From the NCBI GenBank assembly GCA_015499995.1, contig JADNRV010000002.1, positions 1,355,520 through 1,419,519 of the forward strand: a stretch of DNA of 64,000 bases. The letters run 5' to 3'. The notes beneath the pieces are model-generated. The model was not told the origin of the DNA. It saw nothing but the letters and a program-made list of their open reading frames with translations, and made no database searches. The DNA is from Flammula alnicola. Lineage: Eukaryota > Basidiomycota > Agaricomycetes > Agaricales > Strophariaceae. Below are positions 47,368 to 60,000 of the stretch, in pieces. Every line of letters starts with the position of its first letter. The first letter of the stretch is position 1. The position numbers and the translations under genes were made by a program.

Positions 47368-48143
47368 TTAATTCCATTTCTTCCATTCGGAGCCAGAAGG
47401 TGGCTTGACCTCCACCTTGCCCTTCTTCACCTCGTCCCAGTTCGTGCTTAGGGTAGTGCCTCCGCTCTCCGAATAGCTCTTCATCATAGCTCGTTTTGTA
47501 TCCTCATCTGCATCGCCAAAGATCTTCTGGAAGAATCCGTTGAGGGTGCTGTCGCCTCCGACATTGGGATCTTCATCGACCGACTTCTCCTTGTCGGAAC
47601 TCAGAATTGTGGTGGTCAGCGCATCCCAGTTCTTCTGGGGCTTCCTGACACCAGTTGACGCCTCAGGCGAAGAGACGACAGTAGGTGCGGCGGTCAAGGC
47701 TGTGAAAGTAATCGATGCTGTAGCGCGTTGTGATATCGAAAGATGAGGATAACGTACGATCAGGACTGTCTCCAGTTAGAGATCCCCATCTACCATGGGC
47801 GCGTTTAATGAGCCTGATCTCGATCTTGACTTTGCCCACTGTGTAATCACTCGCGTCGGGATCAATCTGGCCTTTCAGTGGTTCGAGAACAAGTGATTTC
47901 TCGCCGTGTGTATAAGTAAACTGGATCGGCTCGTCAGTAGATATTCGAGATGAAAAGACAGAAAAGGCGATCACACCTTTCTGGGTTCAAAGTTGATTGA
48001 GACCTCAGCTGGGTCCGCGCCACGGTCAAAGATGGAGAGAGTAAGTTTCTCGTCGGTTTCGTAAAATTCGTGTCTATAAAGATTAAAAGATCGGCGATAA
48101 CACAGTAAAGCTGAAGCGGTGGAAGATACCTGAGAACAGCCAT
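47368..48143 (-). CDS. SGT1-like co-chaperone (CS and SGS domains, no TPR)
   Basis: Hsp90 co-chaperone linked to kinetochore and SCF assembly. The ATG at 48143 opens MAVLRHEFYETDEKLTLSIF. The CS domain continues SINFEPRKFTYTHGEKSLVL, KVKIEIRLIKRAHGRWGSLT. The SGS domain has PQKNWDALTTTILSSDKEKS, TLNGFFQKIFGDADEDTKRA, MMKSYSESGGTTLSTNWDEV and ends GSEWKKWN. Together these identify Sgt1. The TPR domain that starts yeast and plant Sgt1 is absent; no upstream exons encoding it were seen before the promoter. This CS-SGS form could come from loss of the TPR. Confidence 0.92.
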
Positions 48144-48460
48144 TAGATTGGATGTGTAAAGAAGAGAAGATGGTCAACACGCGTTGTATTTGAAGGACTC
48201 ATAATGATATTATTCTGGTACATTCGATGCTGTGTTTAGGAGGACCAGTCACGTGGGTGACAATAAAGACAAGTGTGTCTTGCACAATGCACCAAGACAA
48301 CAAGCAATCTTCTTGTATTTTGTACTAGTGCGCGTCGACGGGCGGGGCAGTATCTGCACTGCCCTTTCCTTGTTCTTTTTCACGAAACAGACGCGTTGGA
48401 AACAAAATCGACACACTTGCATCTGGGCTAGTCCAACCAAAGATGCACAAATAGCCTTTA
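48144..48460. other. Intergenic between SGT1 and the Helitron
   Basis: 316 bp with the SGT1 promoter on the minus strand. A GTCACGTGGGTGAC near-palindrome containing CACGTG lies at 48249-48262. A 131-codon plus frame at 48232-48627 crosses into the Helitron and is not called. Confidence 0.4.
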
Positions 48461-48709
48461 TCTATATTATAAAAGCAGGGCGGTTCCCATCACGTGGGCG
48501 GGTTCCCATCACGTGGTATAAAGAGGAGACAAATGCAGGGTCCAATGACGTTGCTGCCTCGCCGACATCACCGCACACTGGCCGAGCTCTAGACAATTGC
48601 CACATAAGGATATCTGTAGATACTTAGGATATTTTCTTTTCTCTCTCTCTCTTTATTTTTATTTCTTAATGCTTACATACTACTAAAGGCATGTTGTATC
48701 TCACAAGAA

Positions 48710-48975
48710 TTCTATGAGCCTCTAATTCTACAAGCCTCTTATTCTACAAAGCTCTAATTCCACAAAGCTCTAATTCTACATGCTACTAATTATATAATTC
48801 TACAAGCCTCTTATTATATTATTCTATGAGGCTCTAATTCTACAAGCTACTAATTCTATAAGCTACTAATGTATGAACTGCTTATGCCATGAGCTGCTTA
48901 TTCTACAGGGCTCTTACTCTATAGAGCTCTTAGTACTTACTCTACAAGGCTCTAATTCTATGGGCTTCTAATTCA
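48710..48975. repeat. Degenerate ~16-bp minisatellite
   Basis: A unit close to GCTCTAATTCTACAAG recurs about a dozen times with point changes and length drift; examples are CCTCTTATTCTACAAA, GCTCTAATTCCACAAA, GCTACTAATTCTATAA and GCTCTTACTCTATAGA. It lies wholly inside the Helitron candidate. Confidence 0.8.
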
Positions 48976-49120
48976 ATATTTAATAGTTGAGTCAGAAAGA
49001 TATTTCATGGGATGAGGTGGCAACATGATACAGTCTGTCTAACTGAGTGTTTATGGAAGACAAACTAGAGAGTCGAGACAAATAATATAATATTTATTGG
49101 CTCAGGGGCACGGTGCACGC

Positions 49121-49148
49121 CCCGGGCAAAGCCCGGGTCAAATGCTAG
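49121..49148 (+). repeat. Helitron 3' terminal hairpin and CTAG
   Basis: A perfect 7-bp stem with an AAA loop, then TCAAATG, then CTAG. It marks the right edge of the mobile element. Confidence 0.75.
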
Positions 49149-49239
49149 TGATAATCATAATGTAGATGAACCATACGACGTCATCTGATTTTCAACCGCG
49201 CCAATCTATCTCGAACCTCTTTCACTTTCTTGCTACACA

Positions 49240-50611
49240 ATGGCGAACATTCCAAAGGCTGTTCTGTATTATTCACCAGTCTCTGTCTGGTCTGCAGTCG
49301 GTAAGCTATTATCTTTTTAGCCTGCCTATCAACTGTGGTTGAACAAACGCCCCTATTAGCTCGTCTGGCAATGTGGGGATTTTGGACTTGATGTTCATTT
49401 ATATTTTTCTTAACCCATGTACAGTTTAGAGAAAGGATATGGGCAGGATGAAGTTGATCTTCGCGTTGTCGATATCGGTATTTGATCCTGTTCCTATGCT
49501 ATTCTATGACTATTGACCACACCCTTAGGCAAAGGTGAAAACTATGACCCCACGTTTCTTCGACTCAACGCCAAAGGTAGATCCTAACGATCCTCGTTTT
49601 CAACTCCACTCAGCTCGGTTTACTGTGCAGCGACCGTACCGACATTGATCGTCCCATATGAGAACTCGCTCACCGATGTTATCGAAAGTCGATATAAAGC
49701 TTTGACAGATACCAAGGTCGGTCAAGGTTCGTGTGACGCGAACTATGATCTCATAAATACCAATGGTAGACTATCGTCGAATTTTTGGACAAATCGCGCT
49801 CAGCAATATCCCGCACTCAAACTACTTCATCGGCACCTGCACCTGCCTTGAGTCCTGCAACGATTGCCGCGACAATGACATGCAAAATCATCATTGATGA
49901 GATCTTGCACAACGAGCTTGCCAATCCCAATACCCTCGCATATGTCAACGCCCGAGATGATGCATCTCTACGCTTGCTTGCCAAAGAGCGCTTGCCGTCT
50001 CTAAAGCAACGGCAGAAGGCATTGACAGATTACCTGTCCCAGGCAGAAAATGGCTCCATTCGTGTCTCTGATAAAGTCAAAAAGTTGTGGATCGAGAAGT
50101 TGGATGCTATCACGGCAATATTAGCCGTGCTTCTTGAGGCTCAGAAAGCGCAGACGGGGCTTGACGAGAGAGGGAAAGCCAACCGTGTTGCTTTCTTCAG
50201 GACTGCACGTCAAGCATGGGAAATTAACCTCTCGGAAGTACTGACACAGCTTAGCAAGGAGATGGTTGGGCCGTACACGCTTGGTAGGCAACTCTAAACT
50301 ATTTTGAGAACCTAGTAAACTGATCATGCACAACAGGCGATCAGTACTCCATTGCTGATTTGCATCTTGCTGGGTGGCTTACTCGTGTTGTCAAGCTGGC
50401 TGGCGGGACCGAGAGTGACGATGGCAATACGATAGTGAAGAAACTGGAAGCTTACATTGGAGGTGGATTTAGCTTGCCCCGGGATTTCATAACAGAACAG
50501 GCGAGACTTGAGAACGCCAAGGTAGATCAGCAGACAAAGGTTGGCGCTTTCTGGGACGCAGTGCGAGAGCGGCCCAGCTGGAGGGAAATATACGGGGGTG
50601 GTCTTTACTAG
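49240..50611 (+). CDS. Glutathione-S-transferase-like protein
   Basis: The ATG at 49240, 91 bp after the Helitron, opens MANIPKAVLYYSPVSVWSAV, a thioredoxin-fold GST N-terminus. A 13-nt exon (49360-49372) is needed to read VARLAILEKGYGQDEVDLRV. Next come DIGKGENYDPTFLRLNAK, ATVPTLIVPYEN and EFLDKSRSAIS, all usual in agaricomycete GST-like proteins. The C-terminal all-helical half includes CKIIIDEILHNELANPNTLA, NRVAFFRTARQAWEINL and DQYSIADLHLAGWLTRVVKL, then PSWREIYGGGLY and TAG at 50611. No clear catalytic Tyr/Ser/Cys can be assigned from sequence alone, so enzyme activity is unproven. Possible role in detoxification is inference. Confidence 0.85.
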
Positions 50612-50889
50612 TCATGAGGCTGTACATAGGAGACGACTCAGATACACGTGAGCGTGAGTGGGAGTTGGATGAAATTCTGATTCAGGGTAAACCGCCAATC
50701 TTTCCCCAACCCACATTTATATTAGTGGGCGTAGACTCTGGGTAAACCACGAACATTGACGGACCAGTCGTTGACGCCCATGGTATTCTGGTCTTGAGCC
50801 AATAATACTCCAAAGATTGACCGAGACGGCGAGTGTGACCCGCTTGACAACCCAATTCAATCGTGCGCAGTACTACCGTTGCAAATAGG

Positions 50890-53249
50890 ATGGCTTTCCA
50901 GTTTCGTTCCCGACCACCACATCTTCGCATGGACAACCAAGTACATGTCCCCGATTATGAGAGCACGGACTCGGAGGATACTGCCAGAAACAACCCCCTA
51001 ACGCGTCCGCCCCCTGGTTCGCCCCACTCTCACTCTCGTTTTCTCTTTCCGCCTTCCATTCCCTCAGGTCGTTCCCGTCGTTCCTCCGTGTCCTCGACAT
51101 CCAGCTCAACTCCCCTCCCCTCTCGCTCCACATCGCCTCTTCCGCAGTTCTACCCCGCCAACCAGTCTTCTTCGTGCCCATCAGATTCAGATGGCGAACC
51201 CGCGTCCCCTCTCCTTCGCGAGCATATCAACAGGAATCCTTGGTGGCGAGAGAATAGGCGTCCCTGGTGGGCAAGCTCTATACACCGCAGACCAAAAAGA
51301 GGATGGAGGGTGGTGAGAGTATCCAAAAGGTGGCTGCGACGCCTAGTTCGTCATCCGTTCTTTCCTGGACAACCCATTACCATTGTAAGCCTTTCTCTGC
51401 CTTCTCAATCCAGAACAGTCTTATCCATCTTATTCAACAGGTTCTAACTCTTGTTTTATTTTCTATCTTTGCCATATCCCTCACCCTGCTTTTGATCTAC
51501 GTTCTCAACCCCGACAAAGAACCCCTACCTTGGCGAGCCTACTGCTCTGTACCTTCTCTAGTCCCTCCATTCGACCACCCCGCACCCCCTGGTTCTCCAC
51601 ATGTCTATCCCAATATTACTCAGGGGCATTCACTTCCACCTTTCCCTCATACCGACCTCGACACGTTACCCCCTGCCGGTGTGCTTGTCGGGGTCTTTTC
51701 GATCGATTCTGCCTTTGAACGTCGCATGTTAGTGAGGACTACGTGGGCGAGCCATCCGCGAAGTAGGGATGGTGCTGGCACGGGAGACGAGGGTGTTGGT
51801 ACTTCCCGCACAATCGTCCGTTTCGTTCTAGCGCAACCACGCAAAGACCGGGAACGTAGGATCAAGCTAGAGATGGAGAGTACGTATCACTTGCTTTAAG
51901 CATCTAACACGCGTCTGACAACATATTATTCACAGTGTACAACGACATAATCATCCTCCCTATTCCTGAAAAAATGAATGACGGCAAATCACATACGTTC
52001 TTCTCCTGGGCTGCTATCAATGCGTGGGTGCCACCTGTCTATACAAATTCCGCCGTTCCTCCACCCCGCTTCTCTTACTCAAATTCAACATCAACACCGC
52101 CATCACTCGCGACGCATGATCCATTCCTTGCATGGCAAGACATCAGCTCCGGTAAACCCAAACCATGGGTTCGGCCAGACTATGTGTTGAAAGTCGACGA
52201 CGATTCGTTCGTTATGCTGGCCGAGCTGGAGGCCAGGCTTCGTCTGGAACTGCACTCAAATCCCCAAAAGGGTACCGCGACAAACAACCAGGACGGAATC
52301 TCCGCGCTTGCCTCTTCGTCGAGTCTGCAACTCCCATTGAACCCTGGACATGGTGATCCCCTTATTTATTGGGGTTATCTGGTCACGAACCGTTTGCATA
52401 TGTTTATGGCTGGGGAACTTTATGCTTTAAGTTGGAGTTTGGTCGATTGGGTGTCGAAAGACCCGACTGTTAAAACCCTCACTCGAGGCGCCGAAGACAA
52501 ACAAACCGCGAAATGGATGCGCGCGCATCCTCGGGCTTCAGAGGTGAGATGGACAAGCGAGCGTTGTTGGATCTACGACCATCCACGATCAGGAACAGTG
52601 TAAGTTTTTATTTATACGTGTGGTTTATAATCAGAAGCTAAACTTTGTTTTTTTTAATTCATTAATAGATACTCCCATGGCTATCTTTTCCCTTCAGAAG
52701 TTACCCGAGTGAAGCGAACTATGATAGCCGACCTCGAGAGATCAGCACAAGTCCCTTTGGGTGCGACGCCTACATCTGCTGCTATTGGCGGCGGCGCTCC
52801 TGCTGCCTGGGGGCATTCGAGTGTCTCAACCTTTGGCGTACGCTACGCCCCGCCCCTGCCGGATCTGTCCCCAACGCACAGTGTAGAGGCTCTCGTTGAA
52901 GGTAGCGACATGTCCTTGCTACGCGAAGGTACGTCTCGCATGATTTTTATATATACTTTGGTCGGATTTTAACTGTGCTGCAGGGAGCCCCATGACACCC
53001 GAATACGCCTGGATGCATCGCGAAGGTCGCAGAGCGCGATACGAAGGCAAACGTGTTGGCGGCACTGTCGTTGTTCATTTTATCAAGAAACACGTGTGGT
53101 ATCTGGAGACGGCGCTTGCTCTCCTTGAAGGCGAGGATCAGTCGGAATCGGAGCGATATGAATCGGGTCGAGTTGATGAAGCTTCGCTAGTTCACGCGCG
53201 GGTTTATGGGCGAAGACCGCGCGATTTTCACCACGAAGGGGTCCATTAA
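50890..53249 (+). CDS. GT31-like glycosyltransferase, type II membrane protein
   Basis: The ATG at 50890 opens MAFQFRSRPPHLRMDNQ; the in-frame upstream frame has only GTG. A ~160-residue cytosolic region is rich in Ser, Pro and Arg and ends in a basic stretch (KRGWRVVRVSKRWLRRLVRH). One membrane helix follows: LTLVLFSIFAISLTLLLIYV. The luminal part resembles galactosyltransferase family 31: GVLVGVFSIDSAFERRMLVR, RTTWASHPR, MYNDIIILPIPEKMNDGKS, and the DxD metal site in YVLKVDDDSFVML. HMFMAGELYALSWSLVDWV and SERCWIYDHPRSGT follow. The type II layout fits the Golgi. Acceptor sugar unknown. The stop is at 53249. Many fungi have several paralogues of this kind. Confidence 0.83.
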
Positions 53250-54066
53250 TTGTCTATTATTATATCTATTACCATTCCCCTACCTGCACGGACTGCCAGC
53301 TCCACTACAATGATACCAGCCTCCTTATCCGCAGTCATTACTTTGAACCTATTATTACTCTTGCGTCCTACAACTGACAATTTATAAAACAGCAATCCTT
53401 TCATACCTGGCCAGCGCTGCAAATGTACTCTAATATCCGTTAACTGACTTTTTAAAAACTTCGATCATAAGGACTTCTTTATATCGGAAAGATGGCGTAG
53501 ACTCGTAGTCACACAATAATTTATGTAAAGGGTTCCCTGCGATTACTGATGTTCCCTGTTTCTTCCCTGGCTCTTCGCGTCTTATGGATAAAGACTGATA
53601 AAACAACTGAGGAGATGAGGCGCTGCGTATACATTTATTTACAACCTTAGTGGTCTTTGGTCCTGGAGGATGTGTAATTGAGAATTGAGAATGTAATTGT
53701 AAAAAAGAAGAGAGAATGGAAAAGAAAGAAAAAAAGCCACCCGGGCCGAAAGATGGTCACGTCCATGCGTCTGTGACAGATCGTGCAAATATCGTGCAAA
53801 GGCTCAGTCACGGTTCGGTTCAAGAATTAGCGCGCAACTTAATACTTGGGTTATTGTTGCCCATTGCAACGCCTTATCCGATCCCCTTGTTCAATACATA
53901 AAGACGGGTCAAAGCCAGCACAAATCTTCCCTAAATACCTTAAAACTTGAGCCACTCTCGTGTACACTTACCTTCTCCACGCTCTTGCATTTCAATTCCC
54001 TTCTTTCAACTTGAACCTAACACCGACACAGGCCCCCTGCACGCCGCAACAGAGGTGAAAAGCAGC
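53250..54066. other. Intergenic, 0.8 kb
   Basis: Glycosyltransferase 3' flank and promoter of the large helicase. A purine-rich stretch lies at 53698-53750. A plus frame continues into the helicase gene from 53947 but begins with TTG. Nothing else recognised. Confidence 0.45.
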
Positions 54067-57000
54067 ATGCCTGCCGGTATCCAAGAAACCGTCAATGGTT
54101 TCGTCCAACTCTTCGAAGATGATCGACTTAACTCACAGGAAAAAATCACGGAGGCTCTTCTCGAACTCGCGACGTCCTTGCCCGAAAGCCACTATGACCT
54201 TTTTTTCAGACGTATCCTCTCTCCATCTTCAGGCGATATTGAGCCAACCTTAGCGCTTATACTCTCCTGTACGTCCATTTCGTTCTGTTTCTCCGCATTC
54301 TTTCTAACCACAAGCTCCGCACAGCGACTGAGTGTGCTGACGTTATTGGAAAATGGCTCTGCAACCATTTCTCTTCAAGTCCAGAAGATTTTTCTGGATC
54401 TCTTGCCGCTTCGGTGCTTACGAACCTTTCTCACTTCCTTCCTTTCGCATACCCTTTCGAGCGAGAAACATTGCTGGAATTGGGATCTTACCGAGCGCGT
54501 GTCGAATATGCGCCTCGGGTCATTCAAGCATTGATTGAAAGCAGACAAAGAGCAGCTGCTCCTGAGCCTATCTCACCCATAACGACCGACGCTGAATTAG
54601 GTATGAAGATCAAGCAGTCGCAACGACAGCGAAAGAGTGCAAAGGTTTACACGAAATCTGTCTTCGATGCGGCCTTGATGAAAGCCTTCTCTGCCTTCCG
54701 AATTGATATTCCAAATGGTGATGACGATGGATACGAGCATGTCTTCACAATTTTAGAAGAGCAACTGGACATTCTAAAGGTTTACAATGATGTCTTATCT
54801 TTCAGTGCCAATTCTAACATTCTATAGTTTTACCTCGATACCCTACGAGACGAAGCAGTTGAAGCATCTATTCGACGAAGATACATGCCACAGGAAAGCT
54901 CGGTAGAGGAGCCAACGACTGCCAGTGCACTTAACGAAAAGCATTTGCCGGAGGAAAGTAGTTCGATCACCAGTACGCCAGCCGCTTTCCCTATGGTTCA
55001 GCCTATGAAAGCGTGAGTTATGCCTTGCTCTAAGCTACAGACCGCTCATCTGTTGTTTAGTGCATTATACTTTGACAGTGCTGAAGGCTTTGGCGAATGG
55101 CGGATTTTGATATCTACGAGGGCTGACCGGGACTTGCGTGAGGCTCGTAGGAAGGATCCCAATTCTTTTAAAATTATCATCAAGAAAATCAAGTAAGCAT
55201 TACCTTCTGGCAGCTAATCATATACTTACAAAATTTGTCGAATAGAGAACTGTCCAAGGGACATTTCTCTGATGACAACCAGAAGCGGCTGAACGGTCCA
55301 AACACAGAAATTCCTATCTACGAAGCCAAGATGAAAAGGGATTCCAGATTGATAGTCAGTGATACTTACATCATCTCTATTCCTTGAAATTTTACCTTCA
55401 TTGTTATACAGTATCAGATAGACTGCATACCCGAATACGATGCCAGTGTAAGATATGGTCTCAGTGGATTATCCGAGAATGACAACTAAATACTTGTTTA
55501 TCTTGGTTACCAGGTCGAAAGACAAAGTACGCTTATTGATTACATTTCTCTGACATGCCACTAAATCATTGCTGAAGTCATCAAGATTTTTGGAGTTTAT
55601 ACTCATGCTCAGATTGATAAGCGTTTGTGGGATTCCATCGGACACCAACTTGCTAGAAAGGGAAGAGAGTACCGACGAAGATGTTTGTTTCGAAATCGAC
55701 CTCACGTTGCTGGTGATAATGTCTTCCCTCCTGCATGTTTTCCGCCCGCAGAACAAGTCAGGGAAGAAGACTCGGTTATCCCAGAACTTCCTCGTGAGAG
55801 CCTGGAGGAGGTCAGCTGTCACATTTTTTGTACATGAAAGTTCATGACTGACGCGGAATTTCAGATGCATTCACTCCTTGTGTAAGCCGTACTTTCGATA
55901 GCCTACTCAGTGCTGTGCTCACTTATTGCTTAGGCTGGAGAAATTCGTTCCCTTTTCACAAGTAAGCTGGTTCTTCCAGAGTGTCGAATGTGTTTGTGTT
56001 AAAACTTATAACTTCTTAGGCATTGCTTAATAGCAAGTCCCTTGACTTCCATGTTATTCCTTGTGCTCATATTTATTGGCAGGCATTATTGCGGATCTTG
56101 ATGTCGCTTATGTATTCAATGTCAGGTCAGCCGCCTTTGTGCAAAAGAGATATGAGGTCAAGGGAATATCAACTAATGAACCTTACTTTAGTCCGCAGGA
56201 GAAGGAAATTATCGAGCATCCTTATTCCTGTTACGTTCTCGGCCGGAGTGGCACTGGGTATGTACCTAATTTCTTGCAGCAGAATGGCTAAACAACGGAA
56301 TTGGAATATCCAGGAAGACGACCACAATGTTATTCAAGATGCTGGGCATCGAACGTGCCTATGCAATGCGTAAAGACTCCATGCCGAAACCACGCCAGAT
56401 ATTTGTGACTCAGTCACGGGTTCTTGCGGGTAAAGTAGAGGACTATTTTACCAAGTTACTTGAATCTCTTTCTACCGCAGAGAGGACCCGCGAAGAGCTT
56501 GCCCAGCTTATCAAGACGAAGAAACAGGAACAAGACGATGGTCTTATTGATATTGATGACGATCGTAATTGGCGGGGTGATCTGCCCCAAAAGTTTAGTC
56601 AACTTCAGGATGAACATTTTCCTCTATTCGTGACTTTCGATCGTGTAAGCTAACTGTCAGATTTATATGAAGTGACCAAGTGCTCATCTTTGTACAGTTG
56701 GCATCGCTACTAGAAGCAGACATCTCCCAGAATTCAACGCGTGGGATATCATCTGGCGATAACTCAATTCCAGACACAAGCGGCAATGCTGTGAAGGCGT
56801 CGAAGCTAATTACTTACGAAACATTTCTGGAGTCTTATTGGCCCCGGTTTACCCAGAATCTCAAGAAGGGTCTCGGTTCGTCATTCACTTGCTTCTAAAC
56901 AACGTTTCGTATGCTAAAACATATTGATCTATGTTCAGATCCTGCACTTGTGTTCAGCGAATTAATGGGTAACGTTATATCCCCCCAATGATCTCAATAA

Positions 57001-60000
57001 TTCTATGTGTCTCATAAGAGGCTAGGTGTTATACAAGGTTCCGAAGAGTCGCTCAGCCATGAAAATCGTTTCCTCGACAAAAATTCTTATGAAAACCTTA
57101 GCCATAGAGCTCAATATGCCTTTGCTAGTCGCCGTGATACTATATACTCAATCTTCCTCCTGTACCTCAAGCAAAAGTATTCAAACAATGAATATGACGT
57201 AGCAGATAGGTATGTTCCCTAAGATTGAAGTATTGCATCACAGCGTCATATCTAATGGATAATCAGGACGCACCGCTTATTGAACGCCTTTCAGGCTCTA
57301 GGCATACCTGGTCAGAAGATTGATTACCTGTGGGTTTCTTTGCTGGCCAATATCTTTTCGTGATGTTCAATTTTGAGCAGCTATGTGGATGAAGCCCAGG
57401 ATAATCTTCTCATCGACGCACTCTGTGAGTTGCCCGTCATCTTGAATATTCTGACCGACTCAAGCAGTTCTTCAGTGTTGAGGTCTTTGGTCCGAAATCC
57501 AGATGGTTTGTTTTGGGCAGGTGATACTGCTCAGACCATATCAGTGGGCAGTTCCTTCAGATTTAATGATCTCAAGGCATTCTTGTTTCGTCTAGAGGTG
57601 CGTTTCTTGCTCTATGACCTTATTGCCGAACATCTCACTGATCTAATTTGCTTCAGAAACGACGAGAGGAGTCTATCTTGGGAAATAACTCTGCTTTTAT
57701 GCAGGAGGCACCGCAAACATTTCAGTTGGCCATTAATTATCGTTCACATGGTGGAATTATCCAATGTGCCCATTCCGTGATCGAGCTAATCACAGAATTT
57801 TGGCCATATGCTATTGATATTCTATCCAGAGAAAGAGGAGTGGTAGATGGGTCCAAGCCTGTTTTCTTCAGTGGTTGGGACAGTGATACAGTGCGCTATG
57901 TAAGACGTAGCACCTTTGACTTGCAAGTATCTTGTCTCACCCTTTCTCTAGGAACAATTCTTATTTGGGGAATCGTGAGCAATTATTATTTCTGGTGGAG
58001 TAAAGTATTAAACCTTTATCTCTGTACAGCGGAAGTCCTATCGAGTTTGGAGCACAACAGTGTGAGTCCCATGATGTTCATTTTATGTAATTCATAGCTC
58101 ATATATCATTCAGGCATCCTCGTACGCGATGAGGCCGCAAGGGAGGAACTTCGTAAACAAGTTGGCGACATTGGTCTGATAATGTAAGCTTAAATGGCTT
58201 ATTTTGACGTTTTCTGATAATTCATCAGGACTTTATATGAGAGCAAAGGCCTTGAATTCGACGATGTAAATATTCTGATGCAGGATCAGGTTTTGGTCAG
58301 GATTTTGACTTCTTTGCCACACTAGGTTCTTCTCTATAAATTTTTCGAGCATTCAACCGTCGACCTTTCGCAATGGCGAATTGTTTTAAACCTACTGGCA
58401 AATACTCAATGTAGCCAGGATATGTCAGCGCCACGGTTCGATGAGATTCGCCATGCAGGGGTCTGCAGCGAGGTATGTATACCTGGCTGAAGATCACTGT
58501 CTGTACTTATGTTTATTCTTCTGCGCTCCAGTTGAAATTCCTATATGTGGCAATCACTCGAGCCAGAAAGAATTTGTGGATAGTAGACTGTTCTGAAAAG
58601 AGTGAACCCATGCGGGTATGGGTTAGATCGTCTCAATGCATCCTTCTATTCTAAAGAAATTCTGTTGATAGGTATTCTGGACCTCGAGGAACGAAATACA
58701 GAATTGTACTCCTGGCACTGACGTTCCTCGTCTTGCGGTTTCGTCGTCTCCTGAAGAATGGGAGAAATCCGGAAGGACGCTTTTCTCAAACAAGCGATAT
58801 TTGCAAGCTATGCACTGTTTTGAACGTGCTGGTTTGGACCGCGAAGTCGCTGTCTCCCACACATATTATCTTCGAGAGCAAGCTCGTTCCATATCACCTA
58901 CTAGTTCGAAGCAATGTGTTTCATTGCGTCAGCAAGCTTTCCTCGCTGCAGCAGAGGCTTTCGTACAGTGTTCTGTTTCAGCTATCAACTCAAAGGAAAC
59001 GAAGGCCTACCTCCGGAGTGCTGGGGACTGCTTTGAACATGCACAAGAAGATTTTAGGGCAGCGGATGCATTTTCCCGAGCCGGAGAATACAACAACGCT
59101 GTCAAACTCTATCGCAAGTGTGCCAAATTTGACGAAGCAGTCGCGATCGTGACGAGCAATCGTCGAGATATTGAGATGGAAGTGGCAGAAAATATCATTG
59201 ATATAGCCAGGCTTTTTTACTTCAAAGGAGGAGAGCTTGAGTGAGTCCACATCTACTACATTGTCAGAGCACTTGCTTACTATCTCCATCTAATTTCTTT
59301 TCACCAGGAAAGCAACTCAGCTTTTCGACTCTGTCGAAGAGCAACTGGAATATCTGGAAGACTTTGACCTCGATGTCTCCAGAGCCGCCCTCTTAGAAAA
59401 GTTAGGCAAGTTCCAAGATGCTGCAGATATTCACTTTGCGGAAGGGCGGACTCTGGAAGCCATTCGTTTGTTCCTGATGGACGAAAATGATGAGACCTCC
59501 ATTCGACGCGGGTATCATTGTATCCTACAAGGACTATGGGAAAAAGCTTCTTTCGGCGTTAAATCCCTAGATAGGATCGAGGAGGTTGTTCGATTATTAG
59601 CTCTGGCATCTAAGGTCAAGTCGTTGGGTATGTTGGACTCCATCGACACAGATGAAGTAAGTTTGGTTTTGACTCTCGACCAGCCGTTGCTGATACCTGT
59701 TTTGACTCGATTAGTTATCTATGTTCCAAGCCATTAAAGCGGGCGATGCAAAGGGACTGCGCACTCTTGGAAAGAAGTTTGCTTCCAAAGGCTCTTCCGC
59801 CTCTGCAGTCATGTGTTTCGACCATTGCTTCAGCTCGCTGCCGAATATGTATACCATGCCCTTGGTCGACGTATCCGATATCCTTGGTGATTTCTTTGCA
59901 TACTGCAATCTATTGCGACGAATCGTGAACCTGCCGAACCCCTGCAATAGTCCACGCATCCAGAAATTGTTCTCTATTCAACCTTCCACAGAGAACACAT

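Larger units (their letters stand above)
48461..49148 (+). mobile_element. Non-autonomous Helitron candidate, 688 bp, intact ends
   Basis: The 5' end is TCTATATTATAAAAGC, starting TC right after an A (48460). The 3' end is CTAG (49145-49148) followed by T (49149). Seven bases before CTAG is a hairpin: CCCGGGC (49121-49127), loop AAA, GCCCGGG (49131-49137). These are the established Helitron marks: 5' TC, 3' hairpin then CTRR, insertion between A and T, no terminal inverted repeats, no target duplication. No Rep/helicase is encoded, so mobilisation would need an autonomous partner. Inside are two copies of GGTTCCCATCACGTGG (48482 and 48500 region), a TATAAAGAG, and a minisatellite at 48710-48975. 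Confidence 0.75.

Noticed and set aside
48232..48627. 131-codon frame near SGT1
   Set aside because: It runs from the SGT1 promoter into the Helitron and has no similarity to known proteins.
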